Shown here in pieces: positions 1 to 3,260 of a DNA stretch of 8,115 bases. Position 1 is the stretch's first letter, and every line of letters starts with the position of its first letter. The notes below the pieces were generated by a model. It worked only from the letters and a program-made list of their open reading frames with translations. It did no database searches and was not told the origin of the DNA. This stretch comes from an uncultured Candidatus Saccharibacteria bacterium (GTDB lineage Bacteria > Patescibacteriota > Saccharimonadia > Saccharimonadales > UBA4665): the NCBI GenBank assembly GCA_937988795.1, contig CALKHY010000162.1:1-8115 (forward strand), read 5' to 3'. A program made the position numbers and the translations under genes.

Positions 1-227
1 TCTAGTGGCGGTACGTCGTCGGTCGTTACCTCGATGTTAGCATCAGCGAGGTCGGTGTAAAGCTTGTCTAAAACATCAGCGTTCTCGGGCGTGTCCGGAA
101 TAACCGCAGTAATGTCTTTCTGGTCAATGCGGCCGGCCTTTTTGGCGCGCTTAAACAAATCCTTGACGACCTGCTCGAGGTCGTCCGCCCCACCCTTCCG
201 CGGTGCTTGCTTTTTGGCTTTAGGCAT
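1..227 (-). CDS. rpoD: RNA polymerase primary sigma factor RpoD, N-terminal part (runs off the window)
   Basis: Only the first 75 codons are present; the gene continues beyond position 1. After a basic, probably disordered start (residues 1-14, MPKAKKQAPRKGGA), residues 15-70 form a helical segment resembling sigma-70 region 1.1: LFKRAKKAGRIDQKDI, then a 'IPDTPENADVLDKLYTDL' helix, then 'ANIEVTTDD'. This is the usual region 1.1 pattern (helix, 'G-x-I/V', D/E-rich turn, helix, 'I-x-V'), which in known sigma factors masks DNA-binding regions until the holoenzyme forms. The start is well supported: a perfect AAGGAGG lies at 234-240 with a 6-nt spacer. The ATG overlaps the last 8 nt of dnaG (ATGCCTAA), so the two are probably translationally coupled. 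The dnaG-rpoD order is the conserved macromolecular-synthesis arrangement. Regions 2-4 are not visible, so the call rests on region 1.1 plus context. Confidence 0.88.
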   Translation of the reverse strand, partial: MPKAKKQAPRKGGADDLEQVVKDLFKRAKKAGRIDQKDITAVIPDTPENADVLDKLYTDLADANIEVTTDDVPPL

Positions 228-2004
228 GCTTTGCCTCCTTGTACGTTCTTAGTAAGTTGTCGAGTCTTTTAGCTGCTTCGAGCAATTCTTTGGTGCGCGC
301 CTCGTCGCTGTGCTCCAGCTCGCGGGCAATGCGCTGTTTTTGATGTTTTACGTATGCTTTTACCAGAGAAGTCTGCAGTTGCGCGGCTTCGTACTGAAGC
401 TCGTTAAACGCAATGTCCTGGTAAAGTTCTTCATATAATAATGACAACATCTTAACATAATCTGCCAGAGGTCGCAAAGAAGATAATTCACTACGCTCCC
501 CCGTTTGTCCTGCGGCGGGAACGCCGGCGAAATCAGGGTGCTCCTGCAAAAATGCAAGGAGTTTCGCAGCTTGCTCTTCGGCGAGCATCTGGGGCTTGAT
601 GCCGGTTAGATATTCGCGGAGCCTGGGCTGCAGGAGCGCCAGGGCGAGCAAGTGGTTTTCTATTTTGATGAGTTCCAGCACGGCTTTGTCTGGCAGGCGG
701 GTTGCAGCTTTCCTGTGTTTGAGTCGTGCGGCTTCCATGGGTTTCTTATTGAGCTTGGCAAGCAGCGCGTCTTTGCTCACGCCGATAAGCTGGCTGACTT
801 TTTCGATATAGTGCTCTTGCTCGACCTGGTCGCTCAGGCCGCGCACCACACCCAGCACCACATCACTGAACCGGCGCTTGCCCTGGGCGCTTTCGATGTC
901 CAGCTGCTGCCGGTAGCGCTCGATCAGCCAGTCGACCGCGTATTTGGGCTGTTCGATAACCTCTTCCCATTTGCTTTTGTCCTGCTTGATGAGTTCGTCC
1001 GGGTCTTTGCCGCTCGGAATGGTGATAATGCTTAGAGAAACGCCGACCTTACTGGCAATCGGGATGGCTCGCTCGGCCGCGCCCTGCCCTGCGCTGTCGG
1101 CGTCAAAGGCAAGGCGGATGTCTGACGTAAAGCGGCCGAGACTCTTGAGCTGGTATTCGGTGAGTGCGGTGCCGGCCGTAGCCACTACCTGCCGTACGCC
1201 GGCCTGATGGCTGGCGATGACGTCCAGGTTGCCCTCGGCAATGATGGCGTACCTTTTCTTTCTGAGCGCCTCTTTGGCCAGATGCAGGCCGAAAATGTGG
1301 CGCGATTTGTCGTAGAGTAATGTCTGCGGCGTGTTGATGTATTTCGGCGCGTTCGGGTCGTCTTCCAAAAGCCGGGCGGTAAAGCCGATGACCCGCCCTT
1401 GTGGATCTTGCAGGGGGATCATCAAACGACCACGGAACATGTCGACCGTGCCGCGGTAGCGCTGCGCACTCAGGCCCGCAGCTTTAATCTCGCGGTCGGT
1501 AAATCCCTTGCCCTTTAAGAAATCAATCAACGCAGTACCGGTGTTCGGACTGTAGCCAAAGCGCCACTCCAGCGCTGTTTCTTTGGTGAACTGCCGCTTC
1601 TTAAACACATACTCGAGCGCTGTTTTATTGCGTTTAAACTGCACCTGGTAAAACTTAGTTGCGAGCTCCAGCGCCTCGTAGAGACGTTCTTTTTCCTTGC
1701 TGTTAGATTTGCTGCTTCCGCGGTATTGCTCAAGATCAATGCCAGCCTTACGCGCCAAAATCTCCAGCGCGCCCTTAAAGTCCACCCCCTCCATCTCCAT
1801 GACAAAGGTGAAGATGTCGCCGCCTTTACCGCTGCTAAAGTCGTGCCAGATCTGCTTTTCCGGACTCACCATAAAGCTCGGCGTCCGCTCGTTCGTGAAC
1901 GGACTGAGCGCTTTAAAGTTACGGCCAGCGCGCTTGAGTTCCAAGTACTGGCCAATCACGTCCTCAACGCTCAACCGGCTTTTGATATCCTCGACGGCAT
2001 CCAT
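220..2004 (-). CDS. dnaG: DNA primase DnaG with a zinc-ligand-less N-terminal domain
   Basis: Primase that lays down RNA primers for replication, normally together with the replicative helicase. 594 aa, within the usual bacterial range. Residues 1-95 have the fold signature of the CHC2 zinc-binding domain, including the conserved PF-x-N-E-R-TPSF stretch (35-44) and the GGDIF-like end. However, all four expected zinc ligands are replaced with spacing intact: S34, T37, D55 and S58 stand where E. coli has Cys40, His43, Cys61 and Cys64. The catalytic core is intact. The basic RNA-polymerase part has MFRGRLMIPLQD (189-200), RVIGFTAR (204-211) and PKYINTP (220-226). The TOPRIM domain has EGNLDVI (E257) and LAFDADSAG (D301, D303), followed by SGKDPDELI. 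The C-terminal part (about 430-594) is helical and divergent, probably the helicase-interaction domain. No Shine-Dalgarno precedes the ATG; a TACACT -10-like hexamer ends 7 nt before it. The gene overlaps rpoD by 8 nt. Very sure of the family. Confidence 0.97.
   Translation of the reverse strand: MDAVEDIKSRLSVEDVIGQYLELKRAGRNFKALSPFTNERTPSFMVSPEKQIWHDFSSGKGGDIFTFVMEMEGVDFKGALEILARKAGIDLEQYRGSSKSNSKEKERLYEALELATKFYQVQFKRNKTALEYVFKKRQFTKETALEWRFGYSPNTGTALIDFLKGKGFTDREIKAAGLSAQRYRGTVDMFRGRLMIPLQDPQGRVIGFTARLLEDDPNAPKYINTPQTLLYDKSRHIFGLHLAKEALRKKRYAIIAEGNLDVIASHQAGVRQVVATAGTALTEYQLKSLGRFTSDIRLAFDADSAGQGAAERAIPIASKVGVSLSIITIPSGKDPDELIKQDKSKWEEVIEQPKYAVDWLIERYRQQLDIESAQGKRRFSDVVLGVVRGLSDQVEQEHYIEKVSQLIGVSKDALLAKLNKKPMEAARLKHRKAATRLPDKAVLELIKIENHLLALALLQPRLREYLTGIKPQMLAEEQAAKLLAFLQEHPDFAGVPAAGQTGERSELSSLRPLADYVKMLSLLYEELYQDIAFNELQYEAAQLQTSLVKAYVKHQKQRIARELEHSDEARTKELLEAAKRLDNLLRTYKEAKHA
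234..240 (-). promoter_or_regulatory. Shine-Dalgarno site of rpoD inside the end of dnaG
   Basis: AAGGAGG on the minus strand, 6 nt upstream of the rpoD ATG, embedded in the last codons of dnaG. It fixes the rpoD start. It contrasts with the first genes of transcription units here, most of which have no such site. Confidence 0.85.
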
Positions 2005-2011
2005 ACCCTAA

Positions 2012-2017
2012 AGTGTA
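2012..2017 (-). promoter_or_regulatory. Putative -10 element (TACACT) of dnaG-rpoD
   Basis: TACACT on the minus strand, separated from the dnaG ATG by only 7 nt. Initiation about 7 nt downstream would put the transcript start at or next to the ATG (leaderless). No convincing -35 is seen at 17 bp. Assignment rests on position and consensus only. Confidence 0.4.
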
Positions 2018-2052
2018 AGCCCTCGCCGTCAAAGTAGAAAGCTTGAGCAGTT

Positions 2053-2058
2053 TATACT
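2053..2058 (+). promoter_or_regulatory. Putative -10 element (TATACT) of the divergent membrane-protein gene
   Basis: TATACT lies immediately before the ATG at 2059 and 12 nt before the in-frame ATG at 2071. If it is the -10, transcription would start near 2065, and the real start codon would be 2071 (or 2095), with almost no leader. No clear -35 is visible. The 54-bp gap to dnaG must hold both divergent promoters. Confidence 0.4.
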
Positions 2059-2697
2059 ATGATTGAAAGCATGGGACCGCAATTTGGATCAGGCATGCCT
2101 AACTATTCGCAGCATGACTATAGTTTCATACTCAACCCCAAACAGCCGAAAAAAGGGATTCATTTAGGCTTTGTCAAAGATCCGTTCATTGCCAAGATCA
2201 TCCTGATAGTCGGGGGTGCCGTTGTTTTTATATTCATAACCTGGCTGGTTGTAGCGCTAGTATTCGGCGGCAAAAACAATGTCGAGCTGTTCGTATCTCT
2301 TGCCCAGCGCGAAGAGGAAACCCTCAGAATCAGCGCCATGAGCCGCGACGCCACAAGCCAGCAGATTAAAAATGCTGCCATCAACACACAGCTCAGCGTC
2401 AAAAGCTATCAAAACAAGACGACCTCCTACCTCGAAAGGCGCGACCGCAAGGTCAAACCGGAAGAGCTAACACTCAGGCGAGACGCGACCGTGGACGGTC
2501 GGCTGAAACAGGCCAAAGAAGCAAGCGTATTCGACTCTGTATACATAACTATCATGCGCGCGCAGCTGACAGCCTATGCCAACGAACTAAAAAACGTGTT
2601 CGATAGCGAAACGAATAGCAACCTGCGCCTGGAGTTGGCGAAAAAATATGAAGGGGTGCAGTTACTCCTCAAGCAATGGCCCGAGAGTAGTAGCTAG
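2059..2697 (+). CDS. Single-pass membrane protein of unknown function
   Basis: I do not recognise a named family. In the 212-aa reading, residues 1-43 are a hydrophilic, Gly/Asn/Gln-containing N-terminus. Residues about 44-70 (from IAKIILIVGG to VALVFGG) form one strong transmembrane helix. Residues 71-212 are a charged, mostly helical domain, probably extracytoplasmic, with a Lys/Arg/Glu-rich stretch (RRDRKVKPEE, 127-136) that could be a helical hairpin or coiled coil. The topology is not decided: positive residues occur on both sides of the helix. The start is uncertain: ATG at 2059, 2071 or 2095 are all in frame, none has a good Shine-Dalgarno, and the TATACT hexamer at 2053-2058 favours 2071 or later. 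It is divergent from dnaG. The last codons (ESSS-stop) are written by the TAGTAGC heptamer repeat, so the tail is probably not functionally constrained. Confidence 0.8.
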   Translation: MIESMGPQFGSGMPNYSQHDYSFILNPKQPKKGIHLGFVKDPFIAKIILIVGGAVVFIFITWLVVALVFGGKNNVELFVSLAQREEETLRISAMSRDATSQQIKNAAINTQLSVKSYQNKTTSYLERRDRKVKPEELTLRRDATVDGRLKQAKEASVFDSVYITIMRAQLTAYANELKNVFDSETNSNLRLELAKKYEGVQLLLKQWPESSS

Positions 2698-2728
2698 TAG
2701 TTAGTAGCAGGTAGCAAGCAAACAAGGA

Positions 2729-2744
2729 GCGGCCCGCAGGCCGC
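2729..2744 (+). terminator. GC-rich hairpin (GCGGCC / GGCCGC) in the convergent gap
   Basis: Six-bp perfect stem GCGGCC / GGCCGC with a 4-nt CGCA loop. On the plus strand it is followed by A-rich sequence (no U tract). On the minus strand it is followed by a moderately T-rich stretch (CTCCTTGTTTGCTTGC). Probably an accessory part of the transcription stop region rather than a classic terminator by itself. Confidence 0.5.
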
Positions 2745-2775
2745 AATAAAAATAGAACGGCCGTTCCGGCCGTTC
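2745..2775 (-). terminator. Rho-independent terminator of the MmcQ-like gene
   Basis: On the minus strand an 8-bp perfect stem (GAACGGCC / GGCCGTTC, 2755-2775) with a 5-nt loop is directly followed by TATTTTTATT (2754 to 2745). This is a canonical intrinsic terminator. In the plus direction the same hairpin is followed by ATCTTCTTTCCC, so it may also stop the membrane-protein transcript, less efficiently. Confidence 0.85.
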
Positions 2776-2800
2776 ATCTTCTTTCCCTAGCTACCTGCTA

Positions 2801-3121
2801 CTAACTACTAGCTACTAACTCATACGAATGCCGGATGAGGTCCTTAACCTCCTCCCAGCTCAATTGCCCGGTAAGCAAGATCGTATTCCAGTGCTTTTTG
2901 TTGAGGTGGTAGCCAGGCATTACGCTCTCGTACCGCTCGCGCAACACCTTAGCAAGCTCCGGATCGCACTTTAAACTGATCTGCACTGGGTCGCTGTTTT
3001 CGACAACTAGGGCAAACATCTTGTCGCCAACCTTATACACTGCCACCTTTTCGCCGAACGGATAGTCAAGCCAGGCGTTCGGCATGCCCAGCAAATATTC
3101 TTCTACTTCTTTATGCGTCAT
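2801..3121 (-). CDS. MmcQ/YjbR-like family protein
   Basis: 106 aa, close to the usual length (about 110-120) of the MmcQ/YjbR family, small alpha/beta proteins with a CyaY-like fold often labelled 'DNA-binding' without a firmly established role. Family features visible are the N-terminal helix and PNAWLDYPFGE (14-24), the strand KVGDKMFALV (30-39), QISLKCDPELA (47-57), and the conserved PGYHLNKKHWNTI block (69-81), followed by the C-terminal helix WEEVKDLIRHSYELV. The last residues (ASS-stop) are encoded by the right arm of the heptamer inverted repeat. A TATAAT hexamer at 3131-3136 ends only 9 nt upstream of the ATG, and an AGGAA sits between them, so the transcript is probably leaderless or has a leader of a few nt. 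It stands alone, convergent with the membrane-protein gene and divergent from the surface-protein gene. Confidence 0.87.
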   Translation of the reverse strand: MTHKEVEEYLLGMPNAWLDYPFGEKVAVYKVGDKMFALVVENSDPVQISLKCDPELAKVLRERYESVMPGYHLNKKHWNTILLTGQLSWEEVKDLIRHSYELVASS

Positions 3122-3130
3122 TCTATTCCT

Positions 3131-3136
3131 ATTATA
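3131..3136 (-). promoter_or_regulatory. -10 element (TATAAT) of the MmcQ-like gene
   Basis: Perfect TATAAT on the minus strand, 9 nt before the ATG. Initiation 6-8 nt downstream leaves a leader of only 1-3 nt, so the AGGAA at 3126-3130 would mostly lie outside the mRNA. No good -35 is seen. Confidence 0.55.
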
Positions 3137-3194
3137 TAACCCTGTGCGCGCCAGAGTATAAATATTAAAAACTATTTAAATAAGCATGAAAAGA

Positions 3195-3224
3195 TTGTAA
3201 CAAAATTGACATATGAGGTATAAT
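3195..3224 (+). promoter_or_regulatory. Promoter of the surface-protein gene (TTGTAA-18-TATAAT) with AT-rich upstream element
   Basis: Perfect -10 TATAAT at 3219-3224 with a -35-like TTGTAA at 3195-3200 and an 18-bp spacer. The 35 bp upstream (about 3158-3192) are very A/T-rich, in the position of an UP element. Transcription would begin near 3231, giving a leader of about 30 nt. That is unlike most unit-leading genes here. A perfect TTGACA at 3206-3211 lies between the two boxes, only 7 bp from TATAAT; it could serve a weaker overlapping promoter with a -10 near 3231 (TAGTTT, 19-bp spacer). Confidence 0.6.
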
Positions 3225-3243
3225 GCGAGGTAGTTTAGTGAGT

Positions 3244-3250
3244 AAAGGAA
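3244..3250 (+). promoter_or_regulatory. Likely ribosome binding site of the surface-protein gene
   Basis: AAAGGAA at 3244-3250, 10 nt before the ATG at 3261, with a second purine-rich run (GGGAGAG, 3254-3260) abutting the start. It supports the chosen start, which also begins a good signal peptide. Confidence 0.6.
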
Positions 3251-3260
3251 AGCGGGAGAG

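Larger units (their letters stand above)
2688..2817. repeat. 130-bp nested inverted repeat with TAGTAGY-heptamer arms between convergent genes
   Basis: The left arm 2688-2715 and right arm 2790-2817 are perfect 28-bp reverse complements. Each arm is four tandem heptamers: TAGTAGC, TAGTAGT, TAGTAGC, AGGTAGC (the right arm is the reverse complement). Between the arms are 74 bp holding two further GC-rich hairpins (2729-2744 and 2755-2775). The arms overlap the stop codons of both convergent genes: the plus-strand membrane protein stops inside the left arm (TAG 2695-2697) and the minus-strand MmcQ-like gene stops inside the right arm (TAG 2801-2803). The whole can fold as a long cruciform/hairpin in DNA or in either transcript. 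It could be a bidirectional terminator, a REP/MITE-like mobile repeat, or both. No transposase or target duplication is visible. Confidence 0.9.

Noticed and set aside
652..1035. Plus-strand open frames inside dnaG (also 596-811, 944-1207, 1697-2037)
   Set aside because: They are antisense to an intact, motif-rich dnaG and show no protein family features or ribosome sites.
2688..2817. CRISPR-like repeats
   Set aside because: The heptamers are tandem with no spacers and the two arms are inverted, not direct, repeats.
2688..2817. Complete insertion sequence
   Set aside because: Only 74 bp lie between the arms and no transposase frame exists; at most a non-autonomous element.
3206..3224. TTGACA paired with TATAAT as one promoter
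   Set aside because: The spacing is 7 bp, far from 16-18; TTGTAA at 3195 with 18 bp is the better -35.
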